Source of the DNA: Hippophae tibetana
Lineage: Eukaryota > Streptophyta > Magnoliopsida > Rosales > Elaeagnaceae
Direction: 5' to 3'
NCBI GenBank assembly: GCA_037013495.1
Contig: CM072811.1
Span: 17,614,659 to 17,678,658, forward strand
DNA length: 64,000 bases
Position numbers and translations under genes: made by a program. Shown piece after piece: positions 23,566 to 34,878 of this stretch. Numbering within the stretch: position 1 is the first letter of the stretch; each line of letters starts with the position of its first letter. The notes under the pieces were generated by a model. That model did no database searches, had not been told where the DNA came from, and worked only from the letters and a program-made list of their open reading frames with translations.

Positions 23566-24145
23566 TGATAAGTGATTGAAAAGTACTAAATATTACATGA
23601 TTTATTTTCACTTTACTATCAAAATATATTTGTATTTACATAATTTTATTATTATTTTAACAAATCTATATTTTTAAAATCACAAGTATGTTTTGTAGTT
23701 TTTCAGTTATTTGTAGCTTAAAAATGATTTTATGATGAACCACTTGAAAAGTTGTACCTAAATTCACATAATTGCAACTAAGAATAATAAAATAATAATA
23801 TATGTAAGCCTTACATATGTTCCAACCAAATGTATGAGGGTAAAATACAAAGAAATTTAGAGACACGTAGTTTGATGTGGGCCACAGTGGAGATTAATGT
23901 GTGTTGCATGCGAGTGTATCAGATTGTTCGTTAAATGCATATTGAATCAAAGCATGCCATGATGGTGGTAAGAATTTTCCATAATGTCTGTATATGTCTC
24001 ACTTGCGATCCACTTTTTCCTCCATTTTTCTTCGGTGTCCTCACCTTCTTCTCAAATCTTCCAATGCTAAACAACAAACAGCTTGTAAAAGAAACAAATT
24101 CTCTTAAATAATTTGTTATACTGTTAGTTTTTATTTCATAGTTAT
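23566..24145 (+). repeat. Partial LTR of member B
   Basis: About 580 bp aligned with 13543-14115, including the CCAACCAAATGTA and CATGCCATGATG blocks. It begins TGATAAGTG directly after the pre-LTR block. Confidence 0.65.
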
Positions 24146-25956
24146 GTAGTAATTTTTTTGATCTAATAAACAGTATCGGTAGATATGTTTAGAATTTTTA
24201 CAAATATAGATTGGTACTAAAATTCTATACTTTGAAGGTTACACTTAAGGTATAAATTTTAAATGTATTCTTCTATTTTAAAATTAATTTATGTATCTTT
24301 CTAAATGCTAATTTTAATGTCTCACTAAAAACTACTATGAGATATTACTCATGTTATTATGCTTATGAAGTATTAATTTAGGTAAATATTTTTATAAAAT
24401 AAATTCATTTTTATTTCTTCATTCAAGACATATAAAAAATTTATTATAGAAAAATATATCAACGACATATTTTTCGTAATAAATTTTAAATATAAAAGTA
24501 AGATTTAAGATTTGATTATCTAGATCTAGTTTAGAATTTATGTTCTATTTTAAAGATTTTTTGAAAATTTATTGATAACATATTTTTCGTAATAGATTTA
24601 AAATCTTTCAAATACATCAATCTTAAATCCAACTTTGACACCTTGAATGAGAGTCTAAATTATGTGCTTTGCATAAAGTAATAATTTAGATGGTTTACTA
24701 TTTCTTTAGAAATAAATCATAATTTAATATTGATTAATTGATTGGTCTCGCCTAAGGATATTAATTAGTTTCTATTAATAAATAATATGCAAAATATGCA
24801 TGTACGATTGTTCAACTCTATCTTATATATTTCTCTAACTCTTAGACTTTGATCGTGTGGGATAGAGGAAGTATTTATAATGTTATATCATGAGGACAAT
24901 GATTCATCAACCTACCAGTTCTTATTACCAGACATAGGTGGGAGAATTTATTCTAGAGGTGAAATAACTACTGAAACTACTTGAAACCATCACAAGGATT
25001 TATGTACAAATAATGGGAAACCCCTTATGGGTTTGTTTTGAAAGACATAGAAGAGATTTTTATGTCAATAACAAAAATCCATATTTATGGAATTGTTGAT
25101 CTTGTAGTGGTTGAGTAAAAAATAACAAAAAAGAATAGGAACTTCATGTAAATCTACAATTTTATATTTTATATTCTTACTGGGTTTATTTAATATTTTC
25201 TTAATGAATTTATTAATATAGAAACATAAAAATTATTTATAATTGTCTGATTAGAATTGATTTAAACCAAGTCATTTTGTATATAATTCAACATACTAAC
25301 AATTAAACAACTTAATATCACAAAATCTCCTACTCTTTGGGGATGTCCACAAAGTATAGGAACATGTACTAGGGTATATATACAACTCGATCAGATCATG
25401 GAATTGAGATTAAAAAAAACAATTGATTTAGTATGAGCGATGAGTACCAATGAATAAGATATAATAAAAAAAATCCACTTCTATAAAAATCGGAAAAAAG
25501 ATCTATTAGTAGCAAATAGTAAGCATTAAGTAGGTAAATCCTATTTAAAAAGCATATAGATTATGCACTTACCCTTAATTCTTGTCAGAACGAACTAAGA
25601 AGGTCAACTATAAGTATAAGCTCATATACATAAACATGGTATATGAGTATATGAACTCTAACTAGTTGAAAATAAGTATTTGGATGAATTTTTGAAATGT
25701 AAAGTTAATATATCTATATATGTGTGGATATCTATAAGAAATCATATAAAAAGAGTCTTTGTATTTGAGTTTATATCAATAAATTACTCTTAAAGGCCCA
25801 TGTCACAATGGTACTACTTGATCAAGTTTACTTCCAAAAAATAAAATTAAAGTCAAATTTATTTGGGTTATTCCTTAATTCTAATAAAATACAACTAGAC
25901 CTAATATCTATAATATAACATAAGTTGGAAATTAAATCGTATATGAATAGAACTAA
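24146..25956. other. AT-rich spacer, no gene recognised
   Basis: A repeated TATTTTTCGTAATA(G/A)ATTT pair occurs near 24464 and 24573. A faintly protein-like stretch (24870-25090) was not assignable. The right part may include plastid spacer upstream of ycf4, but I cannot support that from sequence alone. Confidence 0.4.
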
Positions 25957-26455
25957 CAGGGTCTCAAAAAATGAGTATTTTTTGCTAGGCCTTTATCCTT
26001 TGTTTAGGTTAATTGGAGATTTTATTGGTTGGAACTTTCGGTTATTATGGGAGGAATTTGATATCTTTATTTCTCTCTCAATAAATATTTTTTTTCCATA
26101 AGGAATTGTGATGTCTTTCTATGAAATTGTAGGTCTTTTTAGTTCCTATTTATGGTGCACAATTTTTTGGAATATGGGTAGTGGTTATGATCGATTCGAT
26201 CGAAATGAAGGAATAATGCATATTTTTCATTAGAGATTTCTTGGAAAATATCATCGCATATTCATCGATTCCTTATGAAAGATATTTAATCCATCGTAAT
26301 AGAAATTAAAGAATGCTTTTCGTTCCCTTTATATACAAATAAGAGGGTTGAGGTCCATTCCTATGATTCATACCAATGAGAATTTGACTCTACGAGAAAT
26401 TCAACAAAAAGTTGCTGAATTGGCATTCATGTGTGTACAAACTAAAGTTTTTAAC
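25957..26455 (+). pseudogene. ycf4: ycf4 pseudogene of plastid origin
   Basis: Translation across frames gives GSQKMSIFC, FILCLG, then RNLISLF-type sequence, [32 protein letters not shown] and ENLTLREIQQKVAELA, matching the photosystem I assembly factor Ycf4 from near residue 15 to about residue 175. Several frameshifts and stops break it. Plastid YCF4 acts in thylakoid membranes; this nuclear copy is not expected to be functional. Confidence 0.85.
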
Positions 26456-26959
26456 TAAATTATGATTGCTTTCTAAGCGAGTTAACAAGTGGAGAAACCC
26501 AAAATTCAACGATTTTTTTAACTTAATTAAATTAAAATATCTTCTGAATGCTCAGTTTGAGCCAAAAGCAAACATACATGGAACAATAAATTATTTTTTA
26601 TGCATATGAAAATCAACTTAATTCAATTCAATAAAAAAATAAGTAAAAAATCAAAATAATGCATCCTATATATTTCATATTTCAAAAAATATTTGCCACA
26701 AATAATTTATCTTTTTCTTTTCTTTATTCATTTGAATTTGAAATTGAATCCTTCTTATTAATTCTATTTTAGTATTATTTTTCTTTTTTCTAAATTCTTT
26801 CAAACTTCAAGGACTAACCATTGTACCAAATCACAAATTCAGATAGTAAATAGATTCATGGGCTCCTGACTTCTAATGGAATAGAATCAATGTTGATAGA
26901 AAGATTAGTATCGTATAGATTTGACAAATGAGTTCATTTAAAAATTCAAAGACGAGAAA

Positions 26960-27650
26960 ATGGCAACAACGTAAGCATTCACTTCCCTTCCATTTCTCAC
27001 ATTTATAATATTTTTGCCATGGTGGATCATATTCTCATTTAATAAAAGCGTGGAATCTTGGGTTACTTGATGGAATAATAAACATTTCAATTTTTTTTAA
27101 TGATATTAAAAAAAATAGTATTGTAAAACAATTCATAGAACTAGAAGAACACTCTCTCTTGGACGAAATTATAAAGCAATACCGAGAAACATATTTACAA
27201 GTACAAGAGCCTTACATAGGAATCTACAAAGAAATGGTCCAATTGATCAAGATCAACAATGAGAGTTGTATCCATACAATTTTACATTTCTTGATAAATA
27301 TAATATCTTTCGTTATTCTAAGTGGCTATTCTATTTTAGGTAATGAAGAACTTGTTATCCTTAAGTCTTGGGTTCAAGAATTTCTATATAACTTAAGCGA
27401 CACAATAAAAGATTTTTCTATTCTTTTATTAACTGGTTTTTGTATAGGGTTCTATTCTTCCCATGGTTGGAAACTAATGATCAAGTCTGTCTATAAAGAT
27501 TTTGGGTTTGCTTATAACGATCAAATTATATCAAGTCTGGTTTCTACCTTTTCATTTGTTTTGGATATAATTTTGAAATATTGGATCTTTCATTATTTAA
27601 ATCATGTATCACTATCACTTGTAGTGATTTAGTCATTCAATGAATGATTG
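26960..27650 (+). pseudogene. cemA: cemA pseudogene of plastid origin, copy 1
   Basis: It starts ATGGCAACAACG, has [19 protein letters not shown], then an open 157-codon stretch at 27159-27632 ([57 protein letters not shown]). These are the membrane segments and conserved blocks of CemA, a plastid inner-envelope protein. Frameshifts lie in the N-terminal 65 codons. The long open stretch is a leftover of the plastid frame, not evidence of use. Confidence 0.92.
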
Positions 27651-27762
27651 AAAAATGATCAACTAATCTCAAATCCAGTAAATAACAGAATCATATATAG
27701 TGAACTATACTAGTAAATTCTCTAATTTTATTGTTGAAATTTTTGGTACCAATGATTAGACC

Positions 27763-28704
27763 ATGAAAAATCAAAATACCTTTTCTTGGATAAAAAAAGA
27801 GATTACCTGATCCATTTCCATATCGCTCATGATATATATAATAACTCGGGCACCCATTTCAAATGCATATCCCATTTTGGAATAGTAGAGCTATGAAAAT
27901 CCACGAGAAGCAATTGGTCATATTGTATGTGCCAATTTCTATTTGTCTAATAAACTAGTAGATATCAAAGTTTCACAAATGGTACTTCTTGATACTATAT
28001 TTGAAGTAGTTGTTAGAATTTTTCATGATCTACAACTTAAACAAGATCATGCTAATGGTAAAAAAGAAGCTTTGAATTTGGGTGCTATTCTTATTTTAAC
28101 TGAGGATTTTGAATTAATACATGTTGATCATATTTTTCTTAAGATTAAAGAAAAGATAGGCAAATAACTATTTCCCCCTAAAAATATTCTTGTGATAGGC
28201 CCTCTTCTTGGCTAGAAATATAGTGAAATTACCTTTCTTATTATTTCCCTAGATCCCAAGTCTAAAACAGATGTTGATTTCTTAAAATATTCCATATATG
28301 TAGGTGGAATAGGGAAGGAGGTCAAACGTATCCTGACGGGAGCAAGAATAACAATAATGTTTGTAATGTTACAATAGTGATCATAGTAAACAAAATCATA
28401 CGAAAAGAAAAATGGGGTACAAAATAATCATACTTGATACATCAGATAGACGTCAAGTGGTTGATATTATCCCCCTAGAACTAGAATTTCTTATTTCAGA
28501 GAGAGAATCCATCAAACTTGACCAACCAATTAACCAATAATCCTAAATTGGGTGGATTTGGTCAAGGAATACATAAATAGTACTTCAAGACCCATTACGT
28601 GTCTCCTTTTGCTCTTCTTGGTATATGTTATTTTGTCACAAATATTTTTGGTTCTTAAAAAGAAATAGTTTAAGAAGATTCAATATTTTGAAATGAATTT
28701 CTAG
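27763..28704 (+). pseudogene. petA: petA (cytochrome f) pseudogene of plastid origin, copy 1
   Basis: ATG at 27763 opens MKNQNTFSWIKKEIT, then the presequence ([18 protein letters not shown]), the haem region ([17 protein letters not shown], where the family has CANCH), the LQLKQ...[13 protein letters not shown] block (open frame 27943-28167), and the C-terminal membrane anchor with LVLKK before the stop at about 28702. The haem-binding CxxCH has lost its second Cys and His, and frameshifts and stops are present. Confidence 0.92.
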
Positions 28705-29014
28705 ATCCTCTCACCAAGCTCTAAAGAGAATAATATTTTGTTGACTATTCTAAATTGGTGTATTTGTATTTCTTTTTAGAATTTTATCATAGTCTTATTC
28801 TATTTATTTAAATAATATATATAAATAAAAATAATAAGTTGTGATAGTGGACAAAAAAAGGGAATATTTTGTGTAAATAGAAATTCCTAAGTGAAGTTCT
28901 ATTTTCTATAAAATCAATATAGAAATAAAAAAAATGAACTTAAAAAAATGTTCTTAATATATTAAGAAAAATGAATATATAGAATGTATAGAATTGTGAT
29001 AGTGTCATAAAAAA

Positions 29015-29600
29015 AGGAAATCTTGGGTTACTAATTAGTAGAATAGTAAATATTACGAATTTTTTTGAATGATAATCAAGAAAAGGATGTTCTAAAAATA
29101 TTCATAGAATTAGAAAACTCTCCCCCTTGGACGAAATTATAAAGCAATATCGATAAACATATTTACAAGTACAAGAGCCTTACATAGGATCCTTAAAAGA
29201 GACAATCCAATTGATCATGATCTACAACGAGAGTCGTATTCATATGATTTTGCATTTCTCAAAAATATAATATCTTTTGTTATTCCAAGTGGCTATTCTA
29301 TTTTAGTTAATGAAGAACTCGTTATTCTTAACTCTTGGGTTCAAGAATTCATATATAACTTAAGTGACACAATAAAGCTTTTTCTATTATTTTATTAACC
29401 GATTTATGTATAGGGTTTCATTCTCCCCATGGTTGGGAACTAATGATTAGGTCTATCGAAAAAGATTTTGGATTTTCTCATAACGATCAAATTATATCAC
29501 GTCTTGTTTCTACCTTTTCAGTTGTTTTGGATATAATTTTGAAATATTGGATATTTTTTATTTAAACCGTGTATCTCCATCACTTGTAATGATTTAATCA
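29015..29600 (+). pseudogene. cemA: cemA pseudogene, copy 2 (5'-truncated)
   Basis: It begins in the ESWVT region of cemA (matching 27050 onward) and continues to the KYWIF...SPSLV C-terminus. It parallels copy 1 with many differences and an internal frameshift near 29375. The first ~30 codons are missing, which marks the left edge of the second unit. Confidence 0.88.
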
Positions 29601-29741
29601 TTCAATGAATCACTGAAAAATGATAGATCAATCTCAATTCCAGTAAAATTATGTTAGTAAATAGAAGAATCATAGATAGAGAACTATATTAGCGACTTCT
29701 CTAATTTTATTGTCGAAATTGTTGGGACCAATGATTGGACC

Positions 29742-30450
29742 ATAAAAAATCAAAATACCTTTCCTTGGATAAAGGAAGAGATTACCCGATCCATATCCAT
29801 ATTGCTCATGATATATATAATAACTGAGACACTCATTTCAAATGCATAGCCCATTTTTGCACAATAGGGCTATGAAAATCCATGAGAAGTAATTGGTCAT
29901 ATTGTGTGTGCCAATTTCCATTTGGCTAATAAACTAGTAGATATCAAGATTTCACAAATGTTAATTCTTAATATTGTATTTGAAGCAGTTGTTCGAATCC
30001 CTTATGATCTACAACTTAAACAAGATCTTGCTAATGATAAAAAAAGAGGGCTATTCTTATTTTACTTGAGGGTTTCAAATTAGTTTCGCTTGAGATTAAA
30101 GAAAAGATAGGCAATATTGTTTTTAGAGTTATTCCCCCCTAAAAACATTCTTGTGATAGGCTTTGTTATTGGAAAAAATTTGTTTCCAATTATTTTGTAA
30201 GACCTCAAGACTAAGAAATATGTTCATTTCTTAAAATATCCTATATATGTAGGTGGAAATAGAGGAAGGGTTCAAATTTATAATGACGAGAGGAAGAGTA
30301 ACAATTATGTTTGTAATGTTACAACAATGAGCATAATTAACAAAATCATATGAAAAGAAAAAAAGGGTATGAAATAACCATAATGAATACATCAAATGGA
30401 CTTTAAGTGGTTTATATTATCCCTTAAGGACTGGAACTTCTTGTTTTAGT
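29742..30450 (+). pseudogene. petA: petA pseudogene, copy 2 (3'-truncated)
   Basis: It starts at an ATA replacing the ATG, and reads [26 protein letters not shown] and [31 protein letters not shown] before frameshifts. It stops at the LLV codons (about 30448), where copy 3 upstream DNA begins, so the anchor is missing. Confidence 0.88.
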
Positions 30451-30531
30451 AAATAGAAGAATCATAGATAGCGAACTATACTAGTGACTTCTCTAATTTT
30501 TGTCAAAATTTTTGGGACCAATGATTGGACT

Positions 30532-31428
30532 ATGCAAAATCAAAATATGTTTCCTTGGATAAAGGAAGAGATTTCCCGATCCATCTCCATATCGCTCATG
30601 ATATATATAATAACTCAGGCACTCATTTCAAATACATAGCCCATTTTTGAAAAATAGGGCTATGAAAATCCACGATAAGTAATTGGTCATATTGTATGTG
30701 CCAATTTCCATTTGGCTAATAAACTAGTAGATATCAAGATTTCACAAACGTTAATTTTTGATATTGCATTTGAAGAAGTTATTTGAATCCCTTATGATCT
30801 ACAACTTAAACAAGATCTTTCTAATGATAAAAAAGAGCTTTGAATATGAGGGCTATTCTTATTTTATTTTAGGGTTTCGAATTAGCTCCTCTCGATCGTA
30901 TTTCGCCAAGGATTAAAGAAAAGATAAGAAATATTTCTTTTCAGAGCTATTTCCCCCTAAAAATAATCTTGTGATAGGCCCTATTCTTTGTCAAAATTAT
31001 AGTGAAATTACCCTTCCTATTGTTTCCCCATATCCCAAGACTAAAAAATATGTTGATTAGTTAAAATATCCCATATATGAAGATGGAAATAGGGGAAGGG
31101 TTCAAATTTATTCGGACGAGAGCAAGAGTAACAATAATGTTTGTAATTTTATGATAGTGAGCATAGTAAAAAAAATCGTATGAAAAGAAAAATAGGGTAT
31201 GAAATAACCATAATGGATACATCAAATGGACGTCAAGTGATTGATATTATCCCATAGACTCAAACTTCATGTTTTAGAGGGCGGATTTGGTTGGTGGATA
31301 CAAAAATAGTACTTCATAACCCATTATGTGTCCAAGGCCTTTTGCTCTTTTTTGCATCTATTATTTTGGTACAAATATTTTTGGTTCTTAAAAAGAAACA
31401 ATTTGAGAAGGTTCAGTTGTCCCATCTA
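30532..31428 (+). pseudogene. petA: petA pseudogene, copy 3
   Basis: ATG at 30532 ([15 protein letters not shown]) and homology through to [11 protein letters not shown] at about 31425. Its last codons are closer to the normal petA end than those of copy 1. It shares changes with copy 2 (for example the TTCACAAAYGTTAATT region) not found in copy 1, so copies 2 and 3 descend from a common duplicate. Confidence 0.88.
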
Positions 31429-31429
31429 A

Positions 31430-32760
31430 GATTCTCGGGTACTATCACTTGACTAAAATCAACTTCTACATGAAAGAGATGTAACCTTTACATCTCTTGG
31501 ATAGATTGTATGAATTCACACTAAAAACACATTTACCCACTTGTGTATTTTGCATGTTGGGTATAGTATTCTTGCACATAATTTTTCATATAATTAACTT
31601 CTCTTAACTACTAAACTTCATCTTTCACTAAAACCTTTTAAGAGAAAGCTGCCTTTTTGTCCCTTTGGGTGCTTTTGTCCAAGAGGTGAGTTTGCTCATA
31701 CAATTGGGAGCTAATAATTCACTTGATTGTAGCAAAATCTCACCCTTTGGAATTTCACCCCGCTTTAGCATACATGTTACCTATCACGTAGGAAGATGAT
31801 GAAAATATCAATAGATATGAAGCATTTTTCAATTGCAATGAATTGGAAGTATGGAAAGCAATAAGGTGTTCGACCATTATGCCAAATAGAACTCTAAGGA
31901 CTACAAGTGTATTTATTGCATTGAAGATAAGGAAGAAGATATGGAGAGTTCAGCTTTACAAGAATTAGTGTCGATAAAACACTTTGAATAAATGTAGGGT
32001 CCATACACAATAAATTGGCACTCTAGCCTTAATAATATAGGTGTCAACTAGAAAGGTTATGTGAAATAGTGAAATTTTACCTATATAATAGAGAACCCTT
32101 ATGTTTATAAAAGGAAACTATTATTTCAAGGGAAGAAATAACTCTCAGACTCTCTAAAAAACTTATTCACTTAGCTCCTATATTTCTATCTCATCTATGA
32201 ATGAGTAACTAAAACATTCTTCAAAGTTCTTAGTAGTCCAGTTGTAATCAACTATTATGATAAATAAAAGTTGATCTTAAACAAAAACTTCTATTTGTCA
32301 CTCTAACCTTAAAAGAAGCATATGTATACTAGAGATTTCCATAAATGAAGAAGGACATAGGGTTGGATCTAATTGATGAACTTACTTAAGGAAAAAGAAG
32401 GAGACATCACGAAGCAAAAGATTGAGATGGACACATATTTATCAAGTTAGTTACAATTACATATTATGATGATACTAAGGATCTTGATTATTTATTATTT
32501 TTTTATCAATAATTTAATAATTTGTATAAAATATGAAAGGAAAATATATCGGAGAAAAGAAATCAAGAACTAATTTAAATAGAAGTAAAATAAAAGAAAA
32601 ACAAGTAATCGAAGAAAATTTAAAAAAATGTTATATACTTTAAACCATCTTTGCTACATTTTAATAAATCTGTAAAAGAAAGCTTCACTTTTAGTACAAG
32701 AAGATAAAAAATATTTGAAAACTTATAAGGATTAATTGATTATTTTTTAAAAATAGGAAA
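31430..32760. other. Spacer with a short perfect hairpin, no gene
   Basis: An 11-bp perfect inverted repeat with a 3-base loop lies at 31474-31498 (AAGAGATGTAA / TTACATCTCTT). Weak protein-like stretches at 31740-31990 could be retrotransposon remnants but are not assignable. Confidence 0.45.
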
Positions 32761-32769
32761 ATGACATAA

Positions 32770-33278
32770 TCTAGTAAAACAAAATAACACCAAAAGTAGT
32801 TTAGCATGGAAAACCCTCCAAAATGATAAGAAAACCACGGGATCTATAGGCCATTTAAAACTTTCACTATAATAAAATGAGATTACAAACTTCACCTTTA
32901 GGTAGATCTCTCACAAAAATACAATAACTATGTATCTTCAATTTGTGGGTAAAACTTCACAAATTGGCTCTTAATTTTCCTTCTCAGAAAACTCTCTTAC
33001 TAAGGCTCTTTTTTTTTCTTTCTTTCACCTAGTTTTTTTTTTCAAGATTGAGGCAAGACTCTATTTATAGAGCCAAAACTTCATTCCTTCCACCCTTTAA
33101 GCCAAAGGTTGAGGAGACATACAGCCTGCCAAACTAATTTAAGTCCATAATTGGTACCGCCTCACCTTCTCCTTTCACATCCATTTTTGACTCTCTTTTT
33201 TTCTTACCGATTTGCTCAGCCTTTTTTGTTGAATGCTTTTATTTTATTTTCTATTGACCCACATAAGATGGACCAACA
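32770..33278 (-). repeat. 3' LTR of the second copia-type element (approximate)
   Basis: The inner boundary is clear: minus strand GGGGAGATTTGTTGGTCCATC, i.e. purine tract then TGTTGG. The stretch 33170-33270 matches 34762-34866, the 5' LTR remnant. The outer end (around 32770) is a guess because no TG/CA plus duplication was found. Confidence 0.6.
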
Positions 33279-34760
33279 AATCTCCCCATCCACCTTCTGT
33301 TGGACAGGACTCCTTCATATCTGCAATCTCTCTACAGATTGCAAGCTTTTCTCTAGTGAGGGTCTTCGTCATCATATCTACCCCGTTATCATTGGTGTGG
33401 ATCTTCTCAACTTGTAGTAGTTTATGTTCCAACACATCATGAATCCAATGATACCTTACGTCGATAGGTTTGGACCTTGAGTGGAAAATTGGGTTCTTAC
33501 TAGGGTGAATTGTGCTCTGCCTGTCGTAATAAAGAACATGATTTTCTTGGTTCTGAGGTAATTCTTGTAAGAACTTTTTCATCCACAAGATCTCCTTAAA
33601 ACCTTCAAATATTGCAATATACTCTACTTTTGTGGTGCTTAAGGCAATACACTTTTGTAATCATGATTGCCATGAAATAGCTCCCTCCGCAAATGTTATT
33701 AGGTACCTAGATATAGACTTTCTTGTATCTACGTTGCTAGCATATATGAATCTGTATATCCTTCTAATACAGGTTTATTATTACCAAAGCGTAAACAATT
33801 ACTGGAAGTTCCTCTAAGATACCTGAGTATCCATTTGAGAGTTGTCCAATGTTCCTTTCCAGGATTTGATAGAAATTGGCTCATAATGCCAACATCATGT
33901 ACCTGCCAACCACTGATGCATAAGGCTCCTTTCTCATCTCCGATTTCTCCTCTTCACTTGTGGGATATTGACTCACATTAAGCTTAAAATGGCTTGCAAG
34001 TGGACAACTAACAAGTTTAGCTTTGCTTATGTTGAATCTTTCAAGAAATTTTTCAACATATAGTTTTTAGGAAAGCTAGATCCTTTGCTTTTGCCTGTTG
34101 TGGATAATTGTCATGCCAAGAATCTACTTGGCGAGTCCCAAGTCCTTCATTGCAAAGGATTTGTTCAACTCCTTCTTCAACTTGTTAATCCTGTTAATAT
34201 TTTGGCCTAAAATTAACATGTCATCGACATAAAGCAAAAGAATAATAAAATCACCATCCGAGAATTTCTTGATGAAAACACAGTAATAATTCATCGTTTT
34301 ATTGTATTCATTTTTCTCCATGAATGAGTCAAAAAATTTGTACCACTGTATTGGTGCTTGCGTCAACCGTACAAGCTCTACTTTAGTCTACATACAACTT
34401 ATCTTTGCTTTTAGCTTGGAAACCTTTCAGCTGATCCATATAGATTTTCTCACCAAGATCACCATATAAGAATGCAATCTTTACGCCAAACCAAAAACAA
34501 CTCGAATTGAAGACATTTTAACTATTGGTGAGAATATTTCATCCAAGTCAATGCCTTTCATCCACCTAAATCACCAATATTGCTTTGTAATGTGGTTGCG
34601 AGTTTCCTTATTCATTTTTGATTTTGTACACCCGCTTGTTCTTAAGAGTTTTCTTTTCTTTTGATAGTTTCATCGGGTCAAATATGTGGTTCTCGTATAG
34701 AGATTTAATTTCTTACTGCATGGCTTTTAACCATAAACTCTCTAGTTCCAAATTAACTTG
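33244..34760 (-). pseudogene. Copia polyprotein remnant (RT and RNase H)
   Basis: From 34740 downward: LESLWLKAM and EIKSLYENHIFDP (start of RT), RT active site LLLYVDDMLILGQN (open frame 34366-34124) with intact YVDD, then KDLG, and the RNase H end (33588-33244) with LYYDRQSTIHPSKNPIFHSR, KPIDVRYHWIHDV and MMTKTLTREKL. Stops and frameshifts separate the parts. No activity expected. Confidence 0.85.
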
Positions 34761-34761
34761 A

Positions 34762-34866
34762 ATTTCTTACTTTCACACCTATTTTTTGACTTTTTTTCTA
34801 CCGCATGGTCAGCCTTCTTTGCTGAATGTTTTTTTGTTTTATTTGTTTGTCCCACGTTAGATGACA
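34762..34866 (-). repeat. 5' LTR remnant of the second copia-type element
   Basis: It aligns with 33170-33278 (shared CAGCCTT.TTTGYTGAATG and the CCCAC.T.AGATG edge). It ends GATGACA at 34866, 12 bp before the ATG of the flap-endonuclease pseudogene. Confidence 0.65.
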
Positions 34867-34878
34867 ATAAAAACATCC

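Larger units (their letters stand above)
21840..24145 (+). mobile_element. Gypsy-like non-coding LTR element, member B (3' part)
   Basis: It runs parallel to member A. The internal region (21870-22640) matches 11360-12090. A pre-LTR block at 23370-23565 matches the reverse complement of 42580-42800 (shared CTAAGAGACTAG..AAGAAG just before the LTR and GGTTTAAAGGCTTG further up). The LTR starts TGATAAGTGATTGAAAAG at 23566. No coding sequence is present; the right end is truncated. Confidence 0.65.
25957..31430 (+). other. Nuclear insertion of plastid DNA (NUPT): ycf4-cemA-petA with internal duplications
   Basis: Gene order and orientation (ycf4, cemA, petA) are those of the angiosperm plastid large single-copy region, including spacer DNA. 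The region holds one ycf4, two cemA and three petA copies. cemA copies are about 1.98 kb apart, petA copies 1 and 2 also about 1.98 kb, and petA copies 2 and 3 about 0.79 kb. All copies carry stops, frameshifts and private substitutions, so the insertion is old. Surrounding sequence is nuclear transposon DNA, so this is not plastid genome. Confidence 0.9.
32770..34866 (-). mobile_element. Second copia-type element (different family), heavily deleted
   Basis: Minus-strand element with a 3' LTR (outer end uncertain, inner edge 33278), RNase H and RT pieces, and a ~100-bp remnant of the 5' LTR (34762-34866) lying directly against the RT start. Gag, protease and integrase are gone. Protein sequence differs clearly from copies A and B of the other copia family (HSRSKPIDVRYHWI, YVDDMLILGQN), pointing to a Tork/Tnt1-like lineage. 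Lineage is inference from motif style. Confidence 0.75.

Noticed and set aside
24870..25090. Weakly protein-like stretch as a plastid accD or other gene piece
   Set aside because: No recognised motif of accD, psaI or any other plastid gene could be found.
27159..27632. Long open cemA frame as a functional nuclear gene
   Set aside because: It is the plastid frame of a pseudogene with N-terminal frameshifts, lacks a nuclear promoter or transit peptide, and is duplicated in decayed form.
25957..31430. Possibility that the window comes from a plastid genome
   Set aside because: Copies are broken and duplicated, and the flanks are nuclear retrotransposons and split nuclear genes.
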